From Gentiana macrophylla (Eukaryota > Streptophyta > Magnoliopsida > Gentianales > Gentianaceae): a stretch of 64,000 nucleotides of DNA. Below are positions 1-10,172 of the stretch, piece after piece. Every line of letters starts with the position of its first letter. The stretch's first letter is position 1. The notes under the pieces were generated by a model. It did not search any database and had not been told where the DNA came from. It was given only the letters and a program-made list of their open reading frames with translations. The stretch is taken from NCBI GenBank assembly GCA_026214975.1, contig JAOBSW010000136.1:1-64000 (forward strand), in the 5' to 3' direction. The position numbers and the translations under genes were made by a program.

Positions 1-819
1 ACATAGTGACTAGTGAGATTCAAGCACTCAAACCACATTATACAATTCTAAACCATGTCCCTTCTCCTTAAAATTAAATAATAATAAAAATAAAAATAAA
101 AACACACTAAGTCCTTCGAGGACATCTGTTAAAACCGGAACGACACTTCCTAAACTAAATTAATAATCTTAAATAGATTGTTGGGGACTTTTTATGTCAA
201 AATTAAAATCATAACAATGACGGGTTAATATAATAGTGTCCATGTTAAGAGTAGTCGCAGTTGCACAGTGAATGCGAGTTTCAAAATGACCTAAGCCTGC
301 GCATTTTCATTAATTTTCTGAAAAGTATGTCAAAAGTTAAGTTTGCTCAATAGTCAAATACGCTAGGAGATCGCGATCTCGTCCACGGGCGCAAAGCATA
401 GGCTGAAACGAATATCAAGCGGTAAAAGAGGTGTCTCGCTATTACAATGCGTCCGTCTTTTCTTTTTAACCGTGTTTAAATACAAACAAACATGAAACCC
501 AAATCATACAAAACAAAAAATTTATACACCATTAGAGTGTTAAAGCATTACTGAAATATGTACTATACTTTATATATTTTTATTCTTATGATAATTTAAA
601 AGCAGAAAATAATTTTCTCCATTTTTCTCACTAAATAGCGCATAAGATATTTTATTGTTTTGTGTTAGAATACTTCTATTTATATAAGAAAAATAACATA
701 GCTGACAATTTATTAATTCCACAAGACAATTATCTTCTTTTTTAAGTAAAGATAATCTTCAATAAATAAAATATAATCAGCAATAAACTATGAAATCAAT
801 CTCTTGTTTTATCCATTAA
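1..819. other. AT-rich non-coding sequence
   Basis: No supported gene. The stretch is AT-rich with only short random reading frames. It may be the outer part of the repeat that follows, because AT-rich blocks near 700-800 loosely resemble 44250-44360, but I could not fix a boundary. Confidence 0.4.
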
Positions 820-3330
820 TTATTTAACAAATAAATAATTAATTACACATGTGACGTAATTCAAAAAAAAATCCCAATTATCTACACATGTGGCGCCAAT
901 AATTTGCCATGGAATAATAGAAAATGATTTTTCTACTTTATATATTATTTAGCGAATAAATAATATTTCACGTATTTATTAAATATATTTAATTTTATCT
1001 CGATGTTCCAAAATACGAGAATTCACTCGCGTGTTATGGCGGCCAGGGACAATGGGCCTATATATAAGTATTTCCAATAAATTGAATTAAATATTTATCG
1101 AACAGAACATTTCTATTTAACTAATTAATTTGAATTACGCCACCATAAATCAAAACTAAACTCTATCGATTATAGATATAACTTATTCTCAATATGTCGA
1201 TTCAATAAGTGTCAATTGATATAATCATTACATACAAACTAACCTCCATAGACTATCGCAGAAGCGGGAATGTTTTCGTAAACCTTCTTCATTACATTTT
1301 ATTCTTGATTACCATAACTCACTAATGACCAATTAGTTCATAACCAATATGAACTTCGTGGATCGTTCAGTTTCCAGGATTAACAATTAAGGAGATTGTC
1401 TTTCTACTTCCGCAGGAAAGAATGGATCCCGTATATGTGAATCACACACTCGCTACTCATTCCCAAATAGTGCTAACATGAAGTGATTCGTATCGCGCCT
1501 CTTAGCAATCCTTAACGAATATATCAAACCCTATCTTGAAACAAGTAGAAGTGCAATCACTTCAAGATTAAGGTTAATCCATATATGATCATTTTGTGAT
1601 TTAATAAGATTTATCAAACCACATAATTATATCGAGAAATACGGATTGAATCGGTCCAGTCATATATGACTATATCATATATAAATGCCCCACTTAGATA
1701 ACCAATATCGGCCGGTGCGGATAAGACGGTCACAATATAAAAGTGTTTTGGCGCATTAATGGTGGTTTAATCAATAGATCTCTACTTTGATTAAGTGCAC
1801 CCCAAATTAATAATTTAAGTGTATCACCATAAACTTAATCATCAAGTGTAGCACACACTAAGTTATATGCTATATATGATACAACTTAGGGTTCAGAGTG
1901 ATCTATTACTTATGAGCACAAAACAAACAACAAGACGATAGTAAGTCTATCATTTATTATTTATAAAAAAATTACAAAATTTGTCTTTCGGGCACTACTT
2001 CCAACAATCTCTCACTTGCACATAAGGATAAACAATAATTGTTTTTAGAGCACACCTTTATCTTATTAACAATATTCTCCCACTTGTTGTAAAGCATATG
2101 AGACACATCTCTCAAACCCATACCCGCCAAGCGCTTATCGGTGGCATTAAATGCCACGCGACTTGGTAAAATGATCAGACTAGGTTGTCGGCTCAGGCGA
2201 TTTTTAAGAGCGAAATGTCGCATCTCTACACGATCCGTCGATCAGTGGTACTTTTCCAACATGCTTTTGACCTCGTGTGACTACAAAGATCCTTTGATAA
2301 GCTACTTTACACCGTTTTCATAGTAAAGCGGTATCAACTTATCAAGACACTGGAATTTCTTCCGGATCAATAGGAACTTTGTAAGCTATATCGCCATTTA
2401 AGCCGCCGAAGGCGCTTTGTATTCGACTTCCAAAGTCAAATCAGAGATGATGGATTGATCCAGACTATAGCTCCACCACAAAGAGTAAATACCGAGCCTG
2501 AGATCGACATATGATTATCCTTACTCCCGGTGAAAGTCGAGAATCGATGTAGTCAACAATACTCAAGTTTGCACCTGAATACACAAGCATATAACTCCTC
2601 ATTCTCTAAAGATACTTGAGGATGCACTATATTGCTATCCATAGCTCGAATCCAATATTCGACGAAATTTGACCTTAATAAACCGTCCTTCTATTCTCAA
2701 AAAACAGAACATGTCCATTTTCTCTATATTCGAAGATTAAGACAATTATTCCGTGAGGGGTTGTTAAGAAACATTTCGTTGAATTTTGCATCTGAAAATG
2801 CAAGGTAATCTTAACCGATAAGAATGATGTGATATCGCCAACAACTTGTTCTCATGAATTGAGTGAGAATCTGAGTCTACTTCTCTAACTCGAGAGAATC
2901 TTGGCTCGTCAGTTCGACTTGAGATAACTTGCACCCATATTGTTCACAAGCTGTTGTAGTGTCACCTTTCATTAACACAAATATTTACTACTTTACCAAT
3001 ATTGATATCATAGTCTCCAAAAGATTAATCAATATTTTTGGTCAACTCCACATATTTCAAAATGTGACTTTTAATGATCCAGGGTTTGCTTAATTTACCA
3101 ATGGATATAAGCATAGGCGATCAATCTACCATTGACTTTGAACTAAAACCCTTTCTGTTACGAATGAATCCAGGCTCCGCCGTATGGCACCGCTCCGAGC
3201 AAGGAATGATAGGTGCTGAATACAGTGGATAGAAGAAGGTTTTAGGAACTGCGCCACACCTTATTGCTTTGCTTCCATTTATTCTATTTTGCCTTTCCTC
3301 AGTTTCCTTGATTTGCACATATGTTGAAGT
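820..3330 (-). mobile_element. Copia-like non-coding repeat, copy 1 (LTR plus internal part)
   Basis: This stretch is collinear with 44360-46760, with many shared blocks (for example around 1200-1500 versus 44820-45120, and 1980-2120 versus 45600-45740). Read on the minus strand, an LTR-like end starts with TGTTGGAAGTAGTGCCCG at 2006, directly preceded by a purine-rich tract (GTGCAAGTGAGAGAT) that fits a polypurine tract. That would make 820-2006 the 3' LTR and 2007-3330 adjoining internal sequence. No gag or pol coding is visible, so this is either a non-autonomous element or a deleted copy. The short reading frames inside it look random. Confidence 0.55.
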
Positions 3331-3733
3331 ATTTGTCATATTTTTTTCTTAATATGTTAAATTTATTATTTATTCACCGTCATTCCATTACCTTTTACAA
3401 CAAAGATCAAGGTATTGTCTGTCTTTAATTTTTTTAACACTCAAGAACCGAGTAAAAACTCCCAGAAAAAAAAAAAAAAAAACAAAAAAACACCTATATT
3501 TCAGGTCGGAGGAAGCATTAAAATCACTACAACAATGTAACACAACACAATTCTAAATCATTGATCATGATTTGTTTCATGTCAATCAATACGTCTTGCA
3601 AAAGCGATCAATTATGTAAAGTAAACGATTGTGACAATGGTTGATTTTATATCAATCGATAAATTCTACAAAATGATCATATTTTTCTAGGTGGCTAGTT
3701 GTTTGGATTATTAAAGTTCTGCAATGAAGAACA
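3331..3733. other. Intergenic spacer with poly-A tract
   Basis: No gene seen. It contains an A-rich run near 3465-3490 and lies between the preceding repeat and the 5' end of the Copia element. The last five bases (GAACA, 3729-3733) are the left target-site duplication of that element. Confidence 0.5.
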
Positions 3734-4259
3734 TGTTGGAGAAAATGTCCATTTATGTCCATACTCTTAGTGGCCATAAAACATGAGTTAGTGGCCTTAA
3801 CTTTTACTTAGTTCCATAAGTGAATAGTAGTGGTCATTATTGAGAGTTAAAGACCTTAGGAGTGGGAGTTACTTTTTCCACCTATATAAACCCTCTTTGG
3901 TGGAAATGTCACAACACAAGTTTTTTCAAATAATACTTTTTCCATCTCATATAGTAAGGTAGTTTGTTTTTGTTGAAGAGATTCTGAAGCACCAAGAGTT
4001 CGTTGAGTTCAGAAGCTGAAGTACCTCAATTCTAAACAGATAATTGGGTTATCCTAGGAGACAAGTGCTAAACCGTGGAGTGCTTGCCGGAGCATAATTG
4101 TCTTAAGGACAAAGATTAGCTAAATCGATTTACATTTCCTTGTTGTTTTTCTTTCGTTTTTCTTTTCTGTTTGTGTCAGTCCATAATATAATAAAATTGT
4201 TCTTCATCTTTTCTGTTCTTTATTTTTCACTTTCGCATTGTAATACTTTGGGTATAACA
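3734..4259 (+). repeat. 5' LTR of Copia element
   Basis: 526 bp long terminal repeat. A TATA-like CTATATAAA lies at 3882-3890, so transcription probably starts a few tens of bases downstream. The end is TATAACA. The matching 3' LTR is at 9249-9774. Confidence 0.92.
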
Positions 4260-4409
4260 ATCTTAAGACAATTCTTTTCAGAGCCTCTTTGCTCTAAAAA
4301 GTATATCTTTGAGAAATGAAAAATAAATTTTGATCTACTATTGAACTTTTTATTTTTTTCATTCGTTCTAAGTATCATCTGTGATACTCAGTTGGTCGGT
4401 GTCTCCTTT

Positions 4410-4705
4410 TTGGATCGGTTTCTGGTAAAACCGGTCCTTTCTTTTTTTTGGTATTGGTTTTTTTTTAAAAAAAAAACCGGTTCATCTCTCTTTTTGATAT
4501 TGGTTTTACGGTAAACCGGTCCTTTTTGTATTATTGGTTTTTTGTAAAACCAGGCCATCTTCCTTTTGGTATCGGTTTACGGTAAAACCGGTCCGCTTTT
4601 TTTTTGGTATTGGTTTTGGTAAAGCTGGTCCATCTTCCTTTTTTATCGTTTTCTGGCAAAAACGATTTTCTGCTTTTTTGTCTCGTTTTTGGCAAAAACG
4701 ACTCA
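4410..4705 (+). repeat. Leader minisatellite between Copia LTR and gag
   Basis: About eight degenerate units of roughly 36-48 bp follow one another. The core resembles GGTTTTNGGTAAAACCGGTCC followed by a T-rich tail with TCTTCC. Most units contain a short inverted repeat (GGTTTT/AAAACC), so the RNA could form a row of small hairpins. Reading frames across it on both strands are products of the repeat and are not genes. Confidence 0.75.
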
Positions 4706-4743
4706 GTTGTGTTGTTGATCTTCTGTTTTTATTCTGAACAGAA

Positions 4744-5650
4744 ATGACTGGAGTCACTGATGCGTCTGTGACAACTACTATTGGAACCACATCAACCACA
4801 AGTCTGAATCCACTTTTGGATGCTAATGTGTCTGCTGTGACACAACATGTTGTTACCATTGCTGGTACTTCTCATACTTCTCATGGAGAGAAACCAGAAA
4901 AGTTCAATGGCCTAAATTTCAAGCGTTGGCAGCAGAAGATGTTGTTCTATCTCACTACACTTGGACTAGCAAGGATGCTCACTGAAGAGAAACCAGTTGT
5001 GCCTCCTGAAAACACTGAGCACATGGTGTTGCTGGCTGTAGAGAGTTGGAAGCATAGTGATTTTCTATGCAAAAATTATATTTTGAATTGCGTAGATAAT
5101 AGTCTGTATGGTGTTTATTCTATGTATGAAAGTGCAAAAACACTGTGGCTTGCATTAGAGAAAAAATATAAAACTGAAGATGCAGGCGCTAAGAAATTTA
5201 TAGTGGGTAAATTTCTGGACTATAAGATGGTCGATTCCAAAAGCGTTATTAAACAAGTGAGGAATTACAAATCATTATATCCGAAATTTTAGAAGAAGAT
5301 ATGATGATAAGTGAGAATTTTCAAGTAGCTTTGTGTGATTGAGAAACTTCTGAATCTTGGAGGAGTATAAGAGTTATCTCAAATACAAGCGAAAGCAAAT
5401 GTCAATGGAGGATCGATTGTCCGACTCCGTATAGAGGAGGACAATAAGTGGCTCCGAAAAAGAAAATCATGTTGTGTGAGTTGGACAGGCCAAAGCTCAT
5501 GTTGCTGAGGTAAAGAATCAGAAAAGGAAGAAATCTGGTCAATCTTCCAAGAAAATGCTGAATCTTACAAGAAACCACAAACTGTGTACAAGTTCAATGG
5601 CAACTGTAACAATTGTGGAAAGTTTGGGCACCGTGGTCTTTGAGTGCCGT
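4744..5650 (+). pseudogene. Copia gag remnant
   Basis: An open frame runs from 4744 to 5292 (182 residues). It has the Copia gag signature: a Thr/Ser-rich start, then a motif around KFNGLNFKRWQQKM, then SAKTLWLALEKKY. This is the structural protein that packages element RNA. The original protein went on: a CCHC zinc knuckle (CNNCGKFGH) is readable at about 5597-5645, but the frame is lost between 5293 and 5590, and an extra base breaks the knuckle before its last Cys. Identification is firm. The copy is not functional. Confidence 0.85.
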
Positions 5651-5720
5651 TCAAAGAAGCCAATTCGACCAAAGGGCACATCCGGGTTAAATCGATGGTG
5701 ATGAGGAAAATGCCTGCATT

Positions 5721-6200
5721 GTGGTGTCAGAATGTAACTTTGTGGGGAATCCAAGGCAATGGTTTGTGGACACTGGAGCCACAAGACATGTTTGTGCTAA
5801 CCGGGCTGTGTTTTCAACTTACAAGGCTGGCACATGGGACAAACTGTGGATGGGGAATTCATCAACTTCTCTAATTGCTGGATCAGGGACAGTGATTCTG
5901 AAGATGACTTCAGGAAAGAAGCTGACTCTGAATGATGTGCTGCATGTTCCTGAGATTCGTAGGAATCTCATTTCTGGTGACAAATTGAACAAGGCTGGTT
6001 TCAATTTGAATTTTGGTTCTGATAAGGTCATTTTGACCAAGAATGGTGTGTTTCTCGGTAGGGGTTATTCCACCGAGGGTATGTTTAAGCTTAATGTAAT
6101 GGCAATTATGCCTGTTGTGCCCGATGAGGCTAATAAAACTGCACCCTCTTCTGCTTACTTGATTGAGACTTCTTGCTTAATAAATCAATTCGACGGATGA
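5721..6200 (+). pseudogene. Copia protease and start of integrase remnant
   Basis: A 159-residue open stretch contains the retropepsin active site WFVDTGATRHVC near residue 15, followed by the typical LNDVLHVPEIRRNLISGDKL segment. The frame then reaches the GAG-pre-integrase region and is lost at about 6200. The aspartic protease would process the gag-pol polyprotein. Neighbouring frames carry gag upstream and integrase downstream, in the expected order. Confidence 0.88.
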
Positions 6201-6965
6201 TGAACTTAGATTTATTACCTAATTTAAAATTTACTAAAAATGAAAAATGCCATATATGTGTAGAAGTTAAAATGACTAAGGCACCTTTTCCTTCCGTGGA
6301 AAGAAACACCGAACCGTTAGATTTAATTCATACAGACTTGTGTGATTTAAAATTTGTACAAACAGAGGCGGTAAAAATACTTTGTAACTTTTATCGATGA
6401 TTGTACAAGATCTTTATTATGTCTATTTGCTAAGTAGCAAAGATGAGACACTTGAGGCTTTTAAAAACTATAAGAATGAAGTCGAGAATCAACTTAGCAA
6501 GCGAATCAAGAAGGTTCGTAGTGATAGAGGTGGTGAATATGATGCACCATTTAATGAATTATGTTCGGACTGGCATTATCCATCAAACATTGCACCTTAT
6601 GCACCTCAATCAAAGCGGTATTCTTTGAACGCAAAATCGTACTCTTAAGGAGATGATGAATGCTATGTTGATAAGTTCGGGTTTACCTCGAACTTGTGGG
6701 GGAAGCGATTCTTTCCGCCAATGTCATTCTTAATAGAGTTTTGTCTAAAAAATGGATAAAACACACCTACGAGTTATGGAAAGGCTACAAGCCTAGCTAC
6801 AAATACTTGAAAGTGTGTGGGGTGTTTAGCAAAGGTCGAAGTGCTAAACCTAAACAAATAAAAGCGGGCCTAAAGCGATGGATTGTATATTTATCGGTTA
6901 TGCAAATAATGATGAGTGCACATAGATTTCTAGTGCATAAATCGACAATCCGGATGTTCACGTGA
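6173..6965 (+). pseudogene. Copia integrase remnant in several frames
   Basis: Pieces at 6173-6390, 6397-6630 and 6696-6965 together show the zinc-finger end ([10 protein letters not shown]), a [10 protein letters not shown] strand of the catalytic core, KVRSDRGGEYD with the second catalytic Asp, and the later segment around YKPSYKYLKVCGVF. Frame changes between pieces and internal stops show decay. The enzyme would insert the element cDNA. Confidence 0.82.
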
Positions 6966-7039
6966 ATACAATCATGGAATCAAGAAATTTGTATTTTTGA
7001 GGATGTATTTCCATGTAAAGAAAGAAGTCAAGAAAACAC

Positions 7040-7866
7040 AAGCTTAAATAAGCCACATGAACCAACAAGTGAAACTACTACTCCGTAAAGCGAGGGTCCG
7101 GAACCTCGTAGGAGTAAGCGGGCAAGGACTTCAACGTCTTTCGGTCCCGATTTTTCACTATATGGTAGAAAGCGAACCAAGTACATATGCTCAGGCTATG
7201 TCAAATCCAAGCGCCGCTCGGAAAGAAGCGATCAATAGTGAAATCGATTCCATTATGCAAAATCATACCAGGAATTAGTAAATATCCCACAGGACATAAA
7301 CCTTTTCGGTTGTAAGTGGATTTTTAAGAAAAATTCAAGGGTGATGGATCGATCGATAAATATAAGGCCGACTAGTAGCTAAAGGTTATCGTCAAAAGAA
7401 GGTCTTGACTTCTTCGATACATATTCACCGGTTACTCGGATCACGTCGACATTTGAGTTCTTATCGCAATTCTTTGCGGTAAATAATCTAGAAATACATC
7501 AAATAGATGTAAAGCGCTTTCTTAAATGGTGAATTGGAAGAAGAAATCTATATGGAACAACCCGAGGGTTATGTGGTTTCAGGTCAAGAACACAAAGTAT
7601 GTCGACTCGTTAAGTCATTATATGGGCTTAAGCAAGTGCCAAAACAATGGCACCAAAAATTTGATCAAACGATGTTATCAAATGGGTTTAAAATTAACGA
7701 GTGCGATAAATGTGTTTATGTCAATAACACTTCTAATTCCTTTGTGATAGTATGTCTATATGTTGATGACATGTTAATCTTGGGAAGTACTCATGATATA
7801 ATCATGAATACTAAGAAGATTTTAACAAGAAACTTCGATATGAAGGATATGGGAGTTGAGATGTAA
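7040..7866 (+). pseudogene. Copia reverse transcriptase remnant
   Basis: Translation of 7057-7278 gives the usual lead-in (EPSTYAQAMSNPSAARKEAI). The stretch 7534-7866 gives MEEEIYMEQPEGYVV, SLYGLKQVPKQWHQKF and the catalytic LYVDDMLILG motif (YVDD near 7755-7775). The region between, 7280-7530, is recognisable but frameshifted. This is the PF07727-type Copia reverse transcriptase. Confidence 0.88.
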
Positions 7867-7988
7867 TTTTGGGGATTAAAATCTACAGAATGTCGGATGG
7901 ACTTGCATTGTCACGATCTCATTATGTTGAATCACATTCTAAAAAGATTTAACGTATTTAATGAAAGTCGATAAAAACTCCTATTGAC

Positions 7989-8660
7989 TTGACTATGCAC
8001 TTAGTCAAAAATAAAGGAGAACCTGTGTCTCAGTTAAAATATTCACAAATCATAGGATGTCTGATGTACATAACCAATTGTACTAGACCAGACTTCGCAT
8101 GTGCTGTAAATAAACTGAGCAGATTTACAAGTAATCCAAGTGAGGATTATTGGAAAGCATTGAATAGAGTACTAAGGTACTTAAAATTCACAATGAATCT
8201 TGGATTACGGTACACGAGATATCCAGCAGTGTTAGAAGGATACTGTGATGCAAATTGGATATCTGACTCGAAAGAATCAAAGTCCACAAGTGGATATGTA
8301 TTCACTATTGGTGGTGCTATTGTGTCATGGAAATCCACAAAGCAAACTTGCATTGCTCGTTCCACTATGGAAGCTGGGTTCATTGCATTGGACAAGGCAG
8401 GAGAAGAAGCAGAATGGCTGTGTAATTTCCTCGAGGATATTCCATGCCGGACTAAGCCTATTGCTCCTATAAGCATACATAGCGATAGTCGATCGGCTAT
8501 ATAGCCGGGCACAAAATAGTATGTACAATGGTAAGTCTCGACATATTCGTCGTAGACATAATACCATTAAACAAGCGATCTCTAACGGCGTGATTTCCGT
8601 CGATTTTGTTAAATCGAAGGACAATCTCATGGATCCGCTAACAAAAGGTTTACACTAGAG
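7989..8660 (+). pseudogene. Copia RNase H remnant
   Basis: The frame at 7989-8504 gives the connection and RNase H domains: [57 protein letters not shown] and [20 protein letters not shown]. These carry the Asp and Glu positions of Copia RNase H. A stop falls after HSDSRSAI. The expected C-terminal end continues, frameshifted, to about 8660 (segment resembling VDFVKSKDNLMDPLTKGL). Confidence 0.88.
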
Positions 8661-9248
8661 ATCAAATGTCAAAATTGACAGACGGAATGGGATGAAGCCA
8701 ATTACGACGAAACTTTGTAATCGTAACCCCACCATGTTGATCTGGAGATCCCAAGATCATGGTTCAAAGGACAACTAAGTTATGAAGGTTCATTGAACAC
8801 TTACCCATTCTATGAATAAAAGTGTTATCCGTCGGTGTCTAAGGATAAGTGAAAACTTTTAATGATTCCTATAGCTTGATTAAATTCGAGTAGGGTATGG
8901 CGAGAATACTCTTGATAGGAGGTCACATGTAAGTGTGAAGTGTGGCCGCTTCGTGAGAATTGAGTGGCTTGAAATCTCTAACGCACTTTCTCGAAATCGG
9001 GGTGTTTCATGGCCAAAATGAGCACAACCATGAGAACCAATACGTGTTAAGGAAATATTGTGTGAGTACTATTGTTTGGTTTTACATTAAAGGTTGAGCG
9101 GTTCAAGACATAGTTCACCGATTAGCCGAGTAGATCCGATAGTATTTCACTAAGGAGTTCAAAGCCGAAGCTACCTCTCTCCGATTCAATATTTTACGCC
9201 GAATCTCTTCGAGTCTGCATTTGCATTAATGTCCATTTTGTGGGGGAT

Positions 9249-9774
9249 TGTTGGAGAAAATGTCCATTTATGTCCATACTCTTAGTGACCATAAAACATG
9301 AGTTAGTGGCCTTAACTTTTACTTAGTGCCATAAGTGAATAGTAGTGGTCATTATTGAGAGTTAAAGACCTTAGGAGTGAGAGTTATTTTTTCCACCTAT
9401 ATAAACCCTTTTTGGTGGAAATGTCACAACACAAGTTTTTCCAAATAATACTTTTTCCATCTCATATAGTAAGGTAGTTTGTTTTTTGTTGAAGAGATTC
9501 TGAAGCACCAAGAGTTCGTTGAGTTCAGAAGCTGAAGTACCTCAATTCTAAACAGATAATTGGGTTATCCAGGAGAGCAAGTCTTAAACCGTGATATCTG
9601 CCGGAGCATAATTGTCTTAGGACAGAGATTAATTTCGTCCCGGTTACATATCCTTGTTGTTTTTCTTTCTGTTTTTCCTTTCTGTTTGTGTCAGTCCAGA
9701 ATATAATAAAATTGTTCTTCATCTTTTCTGTTCTTTATTTTTTACTTTCGCATTGTAATACTTTGGGTATAACA
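9249..9774 (+). repeat. 3' LTR of Copia element
   Basis: 526 bp, matching 3734-4259 apart from scattered substitutions and short indels. It is preceded by the polypurine tract and followed by the GAACA duplication. The same TATA-like sequence occurs near 9396-9405 and could drive readout transcription toward the 3' side of the GAUT8-like gene. Confidence 0.92.
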
Positions 9775-10172
9775 GAACATTCCCATTTGGTTGATAGTTT
9801 GGCGTATTGTAGACATTGTCCTGACAAAATTTACAAACACAAAGCACACAAATATGCACAGTGGCATACAACAAGGGCAGTTGACAGCAAATATATACAC
9901 ATTCATATATAAAAAGATAACTCCATTCACAACTTTTAATAACATAACAGCATATTCATGATTGAACAAAAGTTTATGAACACTTACAAATATAACCACT
10001 CCTGATAAGCTAATAATACAGTAATGATAAGTAATCAAACCTAAACATACTCAAAACTGAAGGAAGCATAAAAGGGGCTACATTTATCGTGTAAGAGGAA
10101 GTAATCAGCCTCACAATTGGAAGCTCTGCCAGAAGCAACAAGTAGTATCCTACAAGCACAGACTTCAACCAC
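9775..10172. other. Downstream region of the GAUT8-like gene
   Basis: Sequence between the Copia 3' LTR and the likely stop codon of the GAUT8-like gene. It probably holds that gene's 3' untranslated region on the minus strand. No separate gene is seen. The long minus-strand reading here (10010-10172) is the gene's last exon read through in a shifted frame. Confidence 0.5.

Larger units (their letters stand above)
3734..9774 (+). mobile_element. Complete but decayed Ty1/Copia LTR retrotransposon
   Basis: Two direct LTRs of 526 bp each (3734-4259 and 9249-9774) start with TGTTGG and end with TAACA. The element is flanked by a perfect 5 bp duplication, GAACA, at 3729-3733 and 9775-9779. A polypurine tract, GTGGGGGAT, sits directly before the 3' LTR. 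Internal order is leader repeat, gag, CCHC knuckle, protease, integrase, reverse transcriptase, RNase H, which is the Copia order. The LTRs differ at scattered positions, so the insertion is not recent. The coding region is broken by many frameshifts and stops. The 3' LTR ends about 400 bp downstream of the GAUT8-like gene's stop codon. Confidence 0.93.

Noticed and set aside
4506..4859. Basic, Lys/Lys-rich reading frames overlapping the Copia leader
   Set aside because: They translate the T-rich leader repeat and its complement; the real feature is the repeat plus gag on the plus strand.
10010..10172. Hydrophobic C-terminal extension of the GAUT8-like protein
   Set aside because: The family ends with CNFGL or similar; the extension appears only because a base is missing just before the expected stop.
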